Assembly: GCA_934394615.1 (NCBI GenBank)
Contig: CAKRRJ010000015.1
Coordinates: 1-36,992 of the forward strand
DNA: 36,992 nt
From: an uncultured Lachnospiraceae bacterium
GTDB lineage: Bacteria; Bacillota; Clostridia; Lachnospirales; Lachnospiraceae
Direction: 5' to 3'
Made by a program: the position numbers and the translations under genes. Positions 5,319-12,488 of the stretch are shown piece by piece. The notes beneath the pieces were generated by a model. It was not told the origin of the DNA, did not search any database, and saw only the letters and a program-made list of their open reading frames with translations. Each line of letters starts with the position of its first letter. Position 1 is the first letter of the stretch.

Positions 5319-7757
5319 ATGGATAACGTATACAAGTACCTCAAGCATAACAGCAAGCGGATTTTCTCAATCATGCTTGCTTTTGCTATTTTTACAGAAA
5401 ATCCTCTATACGCATATGCAAGTACAACTGCCACTCCCAGTAACATCACGGAAACAGATTCGCCCACTACTGACCCCAAACCACCAACCTTTCCCGTATC
5501 TTCGGAAAAAGTTGAGTTAGAATTAGAGGACGACAGTTTTGATGAATTATTAAGCGGCGCAAACTGTATTGATGATTTCGACCCTGCTACTTTGGTGCCG
5601 CTCTCTCCGGATCAGGTGAAACTTCTTCAAGACGCTTCAGATCAAGAATCTCATCTTAACGATGACCTTGTTGTAAATGCTGAGATCGATGCACAAATTG
5701 TTGCGGAAACTGCTATTGCAGTCAAAGCCGTTTTGGCTATTATGTTTGCGATCGGCTGCGCTGCGGTAACTGTTGCTAACGCTCAAAAACTGAGTGATCA
5801 GATAGATGCTTTTGCGAGTGACAGTTTTGTTTCGGACGATTTTACATATATGGCAAATGGTCAGACGCAGAAAGTTACTTTAACTCAGCTGAAATTTATT
5901 AATTTGAAGAATAAACTAGCAAATGCTTTGAGCGGAAATAAGGTATCTGTGTCATTGTCTCAGGAAGACAAAGAGGCGTTTGCTTATGCTACTTACAAAT
6001 TGTCAAAATCTGGATCGAACTGTGTAAATTATGGATACGGTTTGACTTGTTATGATGCGTCACAATTTAACATAAAAGCTATTAACGGATTTAAATATTA
6101 TTATTTTTATCAATATGATAATACCGCTGCTTATAAAGGTAACCAATATGGTAGGGTATTGTACACTCCGCAGCAGGCCGATCTTGGCCTTGTTGTTGAT
6201 AGGACGTTAAGATTGTATTATCGTAATGCTGCTACAGCAGATTATGGATTTTCAATGATGAAGGTTCATGACTCTGAATATCGGCTTTCAAATACTTCCG
6301 GGTTGTATGAATATAATTCAGGTAAAGAATCTAGTAGTCTTAGCCGTAGTACATATTCAGAATTTTACAATCTTATGTATTCTCTTCCATTCCCCATTGC
6401 GTCGTTAAGTGATAAAGATAAGGTATTTAACTATATACCGACAAAAGATGTGTTGTTGTTTGATTATACATACAAAATGAGGATTGGATCTCTCAATATG
6501 CTAATGAATTTAGCAAGTGCATCAATAAGCAGCGATGTTGACAGTGTTGTAAATTCGGAGAAGAATGTTTTTGTTACAACGACAGGCTATAACACAGCAG
6601 CCGGAACTGTTACAGACACCGATGCCGGAACAGATACGGGCACAGATACAAAACCCGGCACAGATACAGGTACAAGCGGCGGTACTACTACATCCCCGGA
6701 TTATTCCAGTTCCCTTACGAGCATCATTGGCATTATCACATCTATTCTTGCGGGCGTAAGTGGTATCCCGGATATTCTTTCTCTGTTCCGCTTACTACCA
6801 ACAACGATTAAAGATAGTATCACTGATGCAATTACCGATAGCACTTTCTTTCGTGAATCACTAGTCTATTTTGGTTCAATAGCTAATGGAATAGATGATG
6901 TTCTTGGTTGGGATATTGATGTTTGGATAGATAATGCCGCAAGTTCAGTCACGGATGCTATAGATGATTGGGGTTCTCGATGGGTAGAGGGACTTGCCAA
7001 TCTTCCCAGCGTAGATAACCTTGCTGATATCATTACACGCGCTTTAGAAGCAACAGTTCTTTCTGGTACGGTAGTCAGCATTGGAGAAGCTATTAAACTT
7101 TGGAACATTGACAATTATGCGGAAGCAGTCGCAAAAGCATTGGAAGCGGCATTAGGAACAATTGGTCTTGGTTCGCTTCCTAGTGCTATTGGTTCTTTAA
7201 AGGATGCCATAGATGCCCTTAAAGGTCTTGATATCAGTGTTAATCTTGATAGCCTTGCGGATATTTTAAAAGAAGTATTAACGGCTCTTGGTCTTGATTC
7301 ACTTCTTGGTGCGCTTATGGATATTTTAAGTTTGCTTAAAACATTTTCATTAACCGATGTGCTTGACTTAATTCGTGCTTTGCCAACTAGCATAGCAACG
7401 GCATTATCAGCAACTTTTACGCCACCTAGCATAGAGGAAAAGAAAGACGATGGAAGCGGATTTTTCAAGAATCTCTTGAATATCTTCACGCTTCTCATCT
7501 TGATCGTTATAGCTCTGTTGATTTTATTCACGAACTGCTTGAAATTCATATTCAACATTTATCAGATTCCGGCAAGTTCGGCACTCTTTAACGATGACGT
7601 ATTGAAAGGACTGAATTTCCTAAAAAGTCTCGAAGTTACTTTCCCCGGCACTTCTGCTATCAGTGTTTATGACTTACTTATAGCCTGTGCCTACTTTGTA
7701 ATCTTCATGTCAATTATTGCCATGCTTCGTAAGAAGATTGACAAAATCCATGTTTAG
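5319..7757 (+). CDS. Large exported pIII-like attachment protein, 812 aa
   Basis: N-terminal signal peptide (basic residues, hydrophobic core IMLAFAIF, cleavage near residue 33-35). Next comes a Ser/Thr/Pro-rich linker, an extracellular region with many Tyr and Asn, a Thr/Asp/Gly-rich spacer around residues 425-455, amphipathic helical repeats (about 470-700, e.g. SITDAITDS, LADILKEVL) and two C-terminal membrane helices (about 716-742 and 782-803). This layout fits a filamentous phage adsorption protein anchored in the membrane until release. The body is clearly more AT-rich than its neighbours, suggesting a separately acquired host-range gene. It could also act as a membrane-bound adhesin. 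No catalytic domain seen. Confidence 0.75.
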   Translation: MDNVYKYLKHNSKRIFSIMLAFAIFTENPLYAYASTTATPSNITETDSPTTDPKPPTFPVSSEKVELELEDDSFDELLSGANCIDDFDPATLVPLSPDQVKLLQDASDQESHLNDDLVVNAEIDAQIVAETAIAVKAVLAIMFAIGCAAVTVANAQKLSDQIDAFASDSFVSDDFTYMANGQTQKVTLTQLKFINLKNKLANALSGNKVSVSLSQEDKEAFAYATYKLSKSGSNCVNYGYGLTCYDASQFNIKAINGFKYYYFYQYDNTAAYKGNQYGRVLYTPQQADLGLVVDRTLRLYYRNAATADYGFSMMKVHDSEYRLSNTSGLYEYNSGKESSSLSRSTYSEFYNLMYSLPFPIASLSDKDKVFNYIPTKDVLLFDYTYKMRIGSLNMLMNLASASISSDVDSVVNSEKNVFVTTTGYNTAAGTVTDTDAGTDTGTDTKPGTDTGTSGGTTTSPDYSSSLTSIIGIITSILAGVSGIPDILSLFRLLPTTIKDSITDAITDSTFFRESLVYFGSIANGIDDVLGWDIDVWIDNAASSVTDAIDDWGSRWVEGLANLPSVDNLADIITRALEATVLSGTVVSIGEAIKLWNIDNYAEAVAKALEAALGTIGLGSLPSAIGSLKDAIDALKGLDISVNLDSLADILKEVLTALGLDSLLGALMDILSLLKTFSLTDVLDLIRALPTSIATALSATFTPPSIEEKKDDGSGFFKNLLNIFTLLILIVIALLILFTNCLKFIFNIYQIPASSALFNDDVLKGLNFLKSLEVTFPGTSAISVYDLLIACAYFVIFMSIIAMLRKKIDKIHV

Positions 7758-7770
7758 AAAGGAGTAGCTT

Positions 7771-8196
7771 ATGTTTACAGCCCTGCTTATACAGTTCCCC
7801 TCATTGGAGAAATTTCTTGATAACGGCATTATTGATGGAATCAAGAATCTTTTTGCATTTGTCGTTGACTTGTTCGTGAGTACCGCACAGGCACTACAAC
7901 AATTCTATGACACGCTTTCGGAAGTCAATGACGTTGTGATTGCATGGACAAGCTCTGCGGCGGGAACTGGAAATCAATTACCCGTGGTCGCGTCCATTGG
8001 TGCGTACCGTTACTTGGTTGGTGATGGTGCGTTTTATCTTACTTATGTATCTTTGCTGTGCGGCTGTCTCTTTACCATCTTTCAGCTTTTGCACATTCTC
8101 GCAAAACTGTTAGATGCGCAAAGCAAGAAAATCAATTCCGGTGATGCCAAAACACCAACGGACATATTAAGCAAACTTATGGACTTTTTTTCTTGA
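7771..8196 (+). CDS. pVI-like minor coat / membrane protein, 141 aa
   Basis: Starts 13 bp after the pIII-like gene with AAAGGAG in the gap. It has a hydrophobic region at residues 26-45 and a second, longer one at 85-112 (FYLTYVSLLCGCLFTIFQLLHIL), with a polar tail. Gene order pIII-pVI is conserved in filamentous phages, and pVI is a similarly sized hydrophobic protein that joins pIII to the virion end. Assignment is by position and hydrophobicity. Confidence 0.65.
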   Translation: MFTALLIQFPSLEKFLDNGIIDGIKNLFAFVVDLFVSTAQALQQFYDTLSEVNDVVIAWTSSAAGTGNQLPVVASIGAYRYLVGDGAFYLTYVSLLCGCLFTIFQLLHILAKLLDAQSKKINSGDAKTPTDILSKLMDFFS

Positions 8197-8256
8197 AAAG
8201 AAAGTCATGGTAAAGTCGTAAATATTTATATTGTTGTTTATTTGCGTTAAAAGTTT

Positions 8257-8598
8257 TTATCGGTTCAAAATCGCAATCATAAACATCCCTATATACAAAA
8301 TTATTTGAAAGACAATCCATAGCACAAAGAATAAAATAGCTCCTTTTATCCACACGGAAGCATATTCGAGTATCTTATGTTCTTTTGGGTTTGCAGAGTT
8401 CCATGTATGCCGCCAATTTGTTTCTTTTCCTGTTGCATAATCAATGCGCATACCATTTGCTATATTGTCTTCTACTTGTTGGCGGTTCAATTTGTTTGTA
8501 GGATATTTATTTTTCCATTTTTTCATTCCAACCCATATATAACGGATTGCTATAACTTCTGGAATTATAGCAATTAAAACGCAAATAAATTTTAGCAT
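8257..8598 (-). CDS. Two-helix membrane protein on the opposite strand, 113 aa
   Basis: Convergent to the structural genes and AT-rich. I choose ATG 8598 because AGGGGGG stands 8 nt upstream; GTG 8607 is too close. Residues 1-20 form one membrane helix, a polar middle carries a tryptophan-rich patch (ETNWRHTWNSANPKEHK), and residues about 83-110 form a second helix. No known family. Placement as a lone antisense gene with different base composition is typical of a moron expressed from the prophage. Superinfection exclusion or immunity is a reasonable guess but not shown. Confidence 0.65.
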   Translation of the reverse strand: MLKFICVLIAIIPEVIAIRYIWVGMKKWKNKYPTNKLNRQQVEDNIANGMRIDYATGKETNWRHTWNSANPKEHKILEYASVWIKGAILFFVLWIVFQIILYIGMFMIAILNR

Positions 8599-8671
8599 CC
8601 TCGCCACCCCCCTAACTATCTGTATCCATTATATCAGATAAAACCCCGCCCGTAAAGCCAGTACATCATAG

Positions 8672-8696
8672 CCCCCTTGGGAGTCGGGCAAGGGGG
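8672..8696. terminator. Hairpin between convergent and next gene
   Basis: CCCCCTTG (8672-8679) pairs with CAAGGGGG (8689-8696). There is no U-tract in either direction, so it is a weak terminator at best, or a structural element of the single-stranded genome. Confidence 0.35.
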
Positions 8697-8725
8697 TTGG
8701 GGGTGTCGGAATGGTACACAAAAAA

Positions 8726-8743
8726 TGTCCAAACGTCTGGACA
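8726..8743. repeat. Palindrome P6
   Basis: Consensus sequence, with AAAGGAG starting about 11 nt after it and the Cys-rich gene starting 25 nt after it. Confidence 0.9.
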
Positions 8744-8768
8744 AATTCCGCATAAAGGAGAAAACCAT

Positions 8769-8930
8769 ATGCCTGCATCCTGTAAGTATTACCAGTGCGC
8801 ACAGAGATTTTGCAAAAGCTACAAAGACTGCCGCAAAACAGGCTATACATGCGAAAGCTCTTGTGCTTTATGCCGTATATCCAAAACCTGTTTATACAAC
8901 ATCCCAGAAACGAAATCCAATACCAAATAG
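8769..8930 (+). CDS. Cysteine-rich miniprotein, 53 aa
   Basis: ATG 8769, 8 nt after AAAGGAG. Eight cysteines (5, 10, 15, 21, 28, 32, 35, 41) in 53 residues, in two clusters that could bind two zinc ions, for example C28-C32-C35-C41. The rest is basic and Tyr-rich, and there is no signal peptide, so a zinc-stabilised nucleic-acid or regulator-binding protein is more likely than an exported disulfide peptide. It is the first gene of the Rep-side operon. No family recognised. Confidence 0.65.
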   Translation: MPASCKYYQCAQRFCKSYKDCRKTGYTCESSCALCRISKTCLYNIPETKSNTK

Positions 8931-8957
8931 AAGAAAAGAAAAAGGAGAAATAACCTT

Positions 8958-9173
8958 ATGTCAAGATTTACCAGAGAATTAAAAACCAGTGGAAATATTG
9001 AAAGAGAGTTTTGCATTAAATATGGTTCTTACCCAGACCGCTATTATATGAATAAAATCAAAGACGGTCTTTCATCATCCGAAGCATTTGCCGCAGTGCA
9101 AGAACGCATAGATGAAGTATGGAAAGAAATGAGATTCAATTTCAAGAAGCAACAGGAGAAACTTCTCTCCTAG
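8958..9173 (+). CDS. Unknown small basic protein, 71 aa
   Basis: AAAGGAG lies 9 nt before the ATG. Helical, positively charged N- and C-termini, with no membrane segment or cysteine cluster. It lies between the Cys-rich miniprotein and the hairpin cluster upstream of Rep, so it may help replication, but nothing in the sequence shows a function. Confidence 0.65.
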   Translation: MSRFTRELKTSGNIEREFCIKYGSYPDRYYMNKIKDGLSSSEAFAAVQERIDEVWKEMRFNFKKQQEKLLS

Positions 9174-9191
9174 CTCATGCGCTTTCCATAG

Positions 9192-9301
9192 CCTTATCAC
9201 GGATAAGGAAAAGAAAAAATCCCGTCCTAGGTCTGGCGGGTGGTGTTGCCTACTTGACTATGGCAACACTTAACTCATCAAAAATTGCAAATTTTTGATG
9301 A
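9192..9301. other. Three stacked hairpins: candidate replication origin
   Basis: Just upstream of the HUH Rep gene are three perfect inverted repeats: CCTTATC/GATAAGG (9192-9208), GTGTTGCC/GGCAACAC (9243-9269, loop TACTTGACTAT) and a 12-bp one, TCATCAAAAATT/AATTTTTGATGA (9275-9301, loop GCA). HUH Reps nick in or beside such hairpins, so the exposed loop TACTTGACTAT is a possible nick site. None has a U-tract, which argues against simple terminators. Confidence 0.5.
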
Positions 9302-9311
9302 AATCTGAAAA

Positions 9312-9329
9312 TGTCCAAACGTCTGGACA
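9312..9329. repeat. Palindrome P7
   Basis: Consensus with four extra matching A/T pairs on the flanks. The Rep ribosome-binding site GAAAGGG begins about 5 nt after it. Confidence 0.9.
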
Positions 9330-9348
9330 TTTTGAAAGGGTAAAGAAA

Positions 9349-10137
9349 ATGTACAATGTAAAAGTATCACAGTACCGTGAATCTGTCGAAGTAGTCTACT
9401 ACTCCAACACCATTTTCGGACATGAAAAAGAAAAAGACTCATTTCTTGTTGAGCGGGATGGCGAACTCTATGAAGCCTATTCTTTTATGGCATTCGGAAC
9501 GAAACCACCAAAAGAAGAAAAACAAGAAAATCCGCTTCACTCTTTTTATGTGTCATATAACCGCACCAAGAACAAAATCTATAATTACGCAAGGGATAAT
9601 GCTTGGGACTGGTTCCTGACATTCACCTTTGACCCGGAAAAGGTCGATTCATTTAACTACGATGAAATAGTAGATTGCATGTCTGAATTTTTCCGATTCA
9701 TAAGAAGAAACAAAAATTCAGACATAAAATATCTCGTAGTCCCAGAAAAACACAAATCCGGGCGCTACCACCTGCACGGTGTTTTCAGCAACATGGATAT
9801 GTCACTCTGGAAGATGAAATTTTCCGGGCATTACACAAAAGGCGGGTATCCCATCTATAACATAGGCGGCTTCCCGTACGGCTTCACCACTGCTACGCAA
9901 GTGCAAAGCTCCACCCGCGTTTCGCACTACATATCCAAATACATCACAAAAGATATGTTCGATGGAATCAAAAACAAGAAACGCTATTGGAGTACAAGAA
10001 ACCTTGCTTCTGGTACTCACACCACGATGATGCTTTCCCAGTCAGAATTAGAAATTCTGCTTGATAGCTTCGGTGAAGTCCAGAACGTGAAAACCGTGGA
10101 TACGCCTTATAACCATATCAAATACTATCAGTTTTGA
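9349..10137 (+). CDS. HUH-superfamily rolling-circle replication protein (Rep), 262 aa
   Basis: Shows the three expected motifs in order: WFLTFTFD (motif 1, about residues 87-94), RYHLHGVF with H141 and H143 (metal-binding HUH motif), and HYISKYITKD with Y194 and Y198 (motif 3, two tyrosines three residues apart). Such enzymes nick the plus origin and stay attached through tyrosine to drive rolling-circle replication. The motif 3 resembles those of microvirus and inovirus Reps. Start at ATG 9349, with GAAAGGG upstream. Palindrome P7 and a hairpin cluster are immediately upstream, and a terminator follows. Residues outside the motifs do not let me name a subfamily. Confidence 0.85.
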   Translation: MYNVKVSQYRESVEVVYYSNTIFGHEKEKDSFLVERDGELYEAYSFMAFGTKPPKEEKQENPLHSFYVSYNRTKNKIYNYARDNAWDWFLTFTFDPEKVDSFNYDEIVDCMSEFFRFIRRNKNSDIKYLVVPEKHKSGRYHLHGVFSNMDMSLWKMKFSGHYTKGGYPIYNIGGFPYGFTTATQVQSSTRVSHYISKYITKDMFDGIKNKKRYWSTRNLASGTHTTMMLSQSELEILLDSFGEVQNVKTVDTPYNHIKYYQF

Positions 10138-10172
10138 CAGTGCATTATGGTGTCGGCTCTCGCTTGCTTAGA
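10136..10172. repeat. R-repeat, copy R0
   Basis: CAGTGC...TGTCGGCTCTCGCTTGC, a diverged copy of a roughly 34-bp repeat found four more times at 12118, 12509, 12943 and 13087. It begins on the Rep stop codon. Confidence 0.7.
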
Positions 10173-10175
10173 ATT

Positions 10176-10193
10176 TGTCCAAACGTCTGGACA
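10176..10193. repeat. Palindrome P8
   Basis: Consensus sequence with TT and AA flanks, immediately after R0 and before the Rep terminator. It is not next to a start codon. Confidence 0.9.
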
Positions 10194-10198
10194 AAAAC

Positions 10199-10229
10199 AG
10201 CCCGGAGAATCAATCCCCGGGCTTTTCTT
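10199..10229 (+). terminator. Terminator of the Rep operon
   Basis: AGCCCGG (10199-10205) pairs with CCGGGCT (10217-10223), followed by TTTTCTT. It separates the rightward genes from the convergent minus-strand cluster. Confidence 0.8.
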
Positions 10230-10482
10230 ATGCTTCAAGGTAGAAAGACGCATAGTATCCTGCTTCTGCATTGCAGTTGTAATATTCGTACGCATTTGAA
10301 CTGTGGTCGAATGTCTCCCCGGACTTATTGCTTACGGTAACGCTTACACGCCATATACCATCCGGGGACAACTTGCACGGACACAAGAGAACTTCCTTGC
10401 CGCTATTGTAGGCTTTTCTCGCCATCGGCTTGCTGACGCGCTTGTAAAGTGTTCCACCCAAATTAATGCTCATGTGTTTCAT
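10228..10482 (-). CDS. Unknown protein, 84 aa
   Basis: Minus strand, with AAAGGA about 9 nt before the ATG. Compact, beta-rich composition (KEVLLCPCKLSPDGIWRVSVTVS) with a CPC motif and a Tyr/Asn-rich C-terminus. No signal peptide or membrane helix. It is the last of four small leftward genes, probably transcribed together from near 11480. No function recognised. Confidence 0.65.
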   Translation of the reverse strand: MKHMSINLGGTLYKRVSKPMARKAYNSGKEVLLCPCKLSPDGIWRVSVTVSNKSGETFDHSSNAYEYYNCNAEAGYYASFYLEA

Positions 10483-10527
10483 AATCTATCATCCTTTCTT
10501 TGAAACTTCCAAAAAGGGGCTTGCGGC

Positions 10528-10899
10528 TTATTCAGCCGCTTCCCGCAATTCTATGAGGGCATTGTGGATTGCGTCACTGAGGACATAACATCGAATGGAA
10601 ACATCAATCAATTCGTAGTTATCTTCGAACCACCACTTCATGACATCCTGTTCATTGCAAAACGCGTAACACATCTCGCGAACAAGGTCTTTGTTGTCCT
10701 CAACATACTCCTGTGCCTTGCACTGGTTGAACGTATAGGAACCACTGATATTGCCTGTAACGCTATCCGCGTTTATGAGTTCCTCTTGAAGCTGTTCTTC
10801 CAATTCATCGAAATCAACCGATTCCAAATCAATGTTTTCGTTAATGTACTCCCGCACATCCTTTTCCACTTCTTCGTAATAATCGTAAAATCCGTACAT
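10528..10899 (-). CDS. Acidic protein, 123 aa
   Basis: AAAGGAG lies 7 nt before ATG 10899; an upstream in-frame ATG at 10905 is too near. Very acidic, with long Glu/Asp helices (EEVEKDVREYINENIDLE, FDELEEQLQEEL) and scattered Trp and Cys. Small acidic proteins of this type are often DNA mimics or anti-defence factors of mobile elements, but they can equally be ordinary phage accessory proteins. No family recognised. Confidence 0.65.
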   Translation of the reverse strand: MYGFYDYYEEVEKDVREYINENIDLESVDFDELEEQLQEELINADSVTGNISGSYTFNQCKAQEYVEDNKDLVREMCYAFCNEQDVMKWWFEDNYELIDVSIRCYVLSDAIHNALIELREAAE

Positions 10900-10957
10900 A
10901 TCCATTCTCCTTTAGGCTTGATTTTTCTGTAACTTAAAAAGGTGTAAGGCTTGCGCC

Positions 10958-11236
10958 CTACACCATCTTTTCCAGTTCTGCGAGGAGCTTCTCGCCCTCT
11001 TTGACTTCCATTTCGTATCGTGCAATTATGTCATTGTAGTACCCCATGTTTCTGTCACGATCGCGAACCGCGCTTTCATCTTCATTATCGAAAATGGCAG
11101 TCACAACCTCTTCGAGTCCTTCTTTTGCTTCTTCAATACGATCGCGTCTGTAATCAAGCGAACTCTGCAAATCATCCACGATTCTCTCAAGGTATTCCAG
11201 TCTGATTTTCTTCAAGGTAATTTTATTAGCTTTCAT
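10958..11236 (-). CDS. Coiled-coil protein, 92 aa
   Basis: ATG 11236 chosen because AAAGGA is 8 nt upstream; ATG 11245 overlaps the ribosome-binding site. Almost entirely charged helix (LEYLERIVDDLQSSLDYRRD, EVKEGEKLLAELEKM) with a hydrophobic heptad, and a basic N-terminus (MKANKITLKKIRL) that could touch nucleic acid. Unknown function. Part of the leftward cluster. Confidence 0.65.
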   Translation of the reverse strand: MKANKITLKKIRLEYLERIVDDLQSSLDYRRDRIEEAKEGLEEVVTAIFDNEDESAVRDRDRNMGYYNDIIARYEMEVKEGEKLLAELEKMV

Positions 11237-11285
11237 TGTATTCATCCTTTCTTACTCGCACCCCGGCTTTCATCGGGGTGGATTT

Positions 11286-11459
11286 TCAATCGTACCAGTA
11301 AGTATCTTTATCAACGTCTGCGAAGATTTCATCCTTGCGGATGTCCTCTCGCTGTTCGCGAACTGTTTCCCACTTCATTTGTTCGAGTTTGAACCAGTTC
11401 GTGCTTCCGTTCTTTCTGGAGATTTCCCTTTGCCCGTCTAAGTAGCTGTTATGATACAT
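11286..11459 (-). CDS. Small unknown protein, 57 aa
   Basis: Starts ATG 11459 after AGAAAGGGG (about 7 nt). Highly charged, with repeated Arg/Glu/Asp and Trp (NGSTNWFKLEQMKWETVREQ). No membrane segment. It is the first gene of the leftward cluster, so the promoter should lie around 11470-11540. The good ribosome-binding site and codon pattern support it; function unknown. Confidence 0.6.
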   Translation of the reverse strand: MYHNSYLDGQREISRKNGSTNWFKLEQMKWETVREQREDIRKDEIFADVDKDTYWYD

Positions 11460-11542
11460 TTTCAAACCCCTTTCTGGATTTTCTTTATTTAGTTGTCAAT
11501 GTGCTTTGTTACGGTATCTGCTTTTAGCGGACTGCGAACAGA
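11460..11542 (-). other. Probable upstream region of the leftward cluster
   Basis: Non-coding. It should contain the promoter of the four minus-strand genes, but no -35/-10 pair good enough to call is visible. Confidence 0.3.
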
Positions 11543-11656
11543 GGGAAAGGGGCGGAAAAAATATTTTTTTAATTTTTACGTTTTAACCTTAAAACCTTAT
11601 TTACCACCATGTAAAAATTCAAAAAATATTTTTGGAGTACAATTCACCCCTTTCCC
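11543..11656. repeat. Long-range inverted repeat around an AT-rich core
   Basis: GGGAAAGGGG (11543-11552) pairs with CCCCTTTCCC (11647-11656). Inside, AATTTTTAC (11571-11579) pairs with GTAAAAATT (11611-11619), and both arms carry AAAAAATATTTTT. The centre is AT-rich. GC clamps outside and easily melted DNA inside suggest an origin or a structure formed on the phage single strand. It could also be a divergent control region. Confidence 0.6.
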
Positions 11657-11917
11657 GGCGCGAGTAGTCTGCTATGATACCTAAGTAACAAGGCATGACA
11701 ACAAATAAAGGAAAGCCGGAAAGGGACGCCAGAAAATGTCATAACAGCTAGTTAGGCGGGCAGAGGGGAAGCGCCGGGAAGAATGGGAGTACGAACTGGT
11801 TCTGCCCTTGCTCGAACAAATGGAGCGGGGAACGGTTTGCAGGCAGTGAGAGGACATTCGCAAGGGCGAGTCAAGAAATATTCCCTCGTATCTCTGACGA
11901 GCCATCCCGCCGACCTT

Positions 11918-11979
11918 GTACGCCCCCAAAGGAGCCGCAGAGCCGGGTGCGCCCGGATGTAAGGCGGTTGGGAGTGTAC
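11918..11979. other. Structured element C1
   Basis: An outer stem (GTAC, CCCCCAA and GCC on the left against GGC, TTGGG and GTAC on the right) encloses hairpin CCGGG-TGCG-CCCGG (11943-11956). Element C2 at 12164 keeps the outer arms but has a different inner hairpin that also pairs. No gene is evident between 11657 and this point; the stretch 11657-11917 shows nothing I can name. Confidence 0.6.
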
Positions 11980-11994
11980 AATGTCCGTGCACTC
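11972..11994. other. Hairpin H1
   Basis: GAGTG...CACTC with an inner segment TACAATGTCCGTG that resembles the loops of the large hairpins H2 and H3 (TGCA-AA-ACC-GTGCG pattern). Weaker stem than H2/H3. Confidence 0.5.
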
Positions 11995-12031
11995 TCTCAC
12001 TGCACCCAGAAATCAACCTGTATCTCAAAAA

Positions 12032-12049
12032 TGTCCAAACGTCTGGACA
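12032..12049. repeat. Palindrome P9
   Basis: Consensus sequence in non-coding DNA, first of the pair in duplication copy 1. Confidence 0.9.
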
Positions 12050-12080
12050 AAATCCAATACCTTAAGCCAGAACAGAGAAT

Positions 12081-12098
12081 TGTCCAAACGTCTGGACA
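12081..12098. repeat. Palindrome P10
   Basis: Consensus sequence, second of the pair in duplication copy 1, 49 bp after the start of P9. Confidence 0.9.
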
Positions 12099-12163
12099 AA
12101 TTAAACCGTCATAAAATCAATAGTGCCTTACTCCTGTCGGCTCTCGCTTGCTTTCCGACCCGC

Positions 12164-12227
12164 GTACATCCCCCAAAGGAGCCAATGAGACGAACAAAGT
12201 TCGGCTGCTTGGCGGTTGGGGGTGGAC
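12164..12227. other. Structured element C2
   Basis: Homologue of C1: the left arm GTAC..CCCCCAAAGGAGCC pairs with GGCGGTTGGGGG (12211-12222). The inner hairpin here is CGAAC-AAA-GTTCG (12191-12203), wholly different in sequence from that of C1. Confidence 0.6.
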
Positions 12228-12280
12228 AACGCTTACACGGCATCCCCTCTCAAAACCGCATACCGTACTACATTCCGCAC

Positions 12281-12368
12281 CACATCATCGTTATCACCAA
12301 CACCACCATCATCGTCATTGCTAGCACCATCATAACCACAATCATTAGCGCTATCATTACCGTCATCC
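12281..12368. repeat. G-poor triplet-biased tract
   Basis: About 88 bases dominated by ATC, ACC and ACA triplets on the plus strand, with very few G. Read on either strand it gives a simple, repetitive peptide, and no ribosome-binding site precedes it, so I treat it as low-complexity, unstructured spacer between folded elements. Confidence 0.5.
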
Positions 12369-12419
12369 TGTATAGTAATCCCCAAGCCAGAACCAAGAAA
12401 TCAATCTGTATCCTAAAAA

Positions 12420-12437
12420 TGTTCAAACGTTTGGACA
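12420..12437. repeat. Palindrome P11 (variant)
   Basis: TGTTCAAACGTTTGGACA. One change creates a G-T pair in the outer arm, the other repairs the central A-C mismatch of the consensus, so foldability is kept. Confidence 0.85.
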
Positions 12438-12470
12438 AAAAACCAATACCCTTAAACCAGAACAGAGAAT

Positions 12471-12488
12471 TGTCCAAACGTCTGGACA
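12471..12488. repeat. Palindrome P12
   Basis: Consensus sequence, second of the pair in duplication copy 2. Confidence 0.9.

Larger units (their letters stand above)
12008..12151. repeat. Direct duplication, copy 1 (contains P9, P10 and R1)
   Basis: About 144 bp repeated at 12396-12542 with scattered substitutions. Each copy has two palindromes 31-33 bp apart, the phrase CCAGAACAGAGAATTG before the second, and an R-repeat at the end (R1, 12118-12151). Confidence 0.85.
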
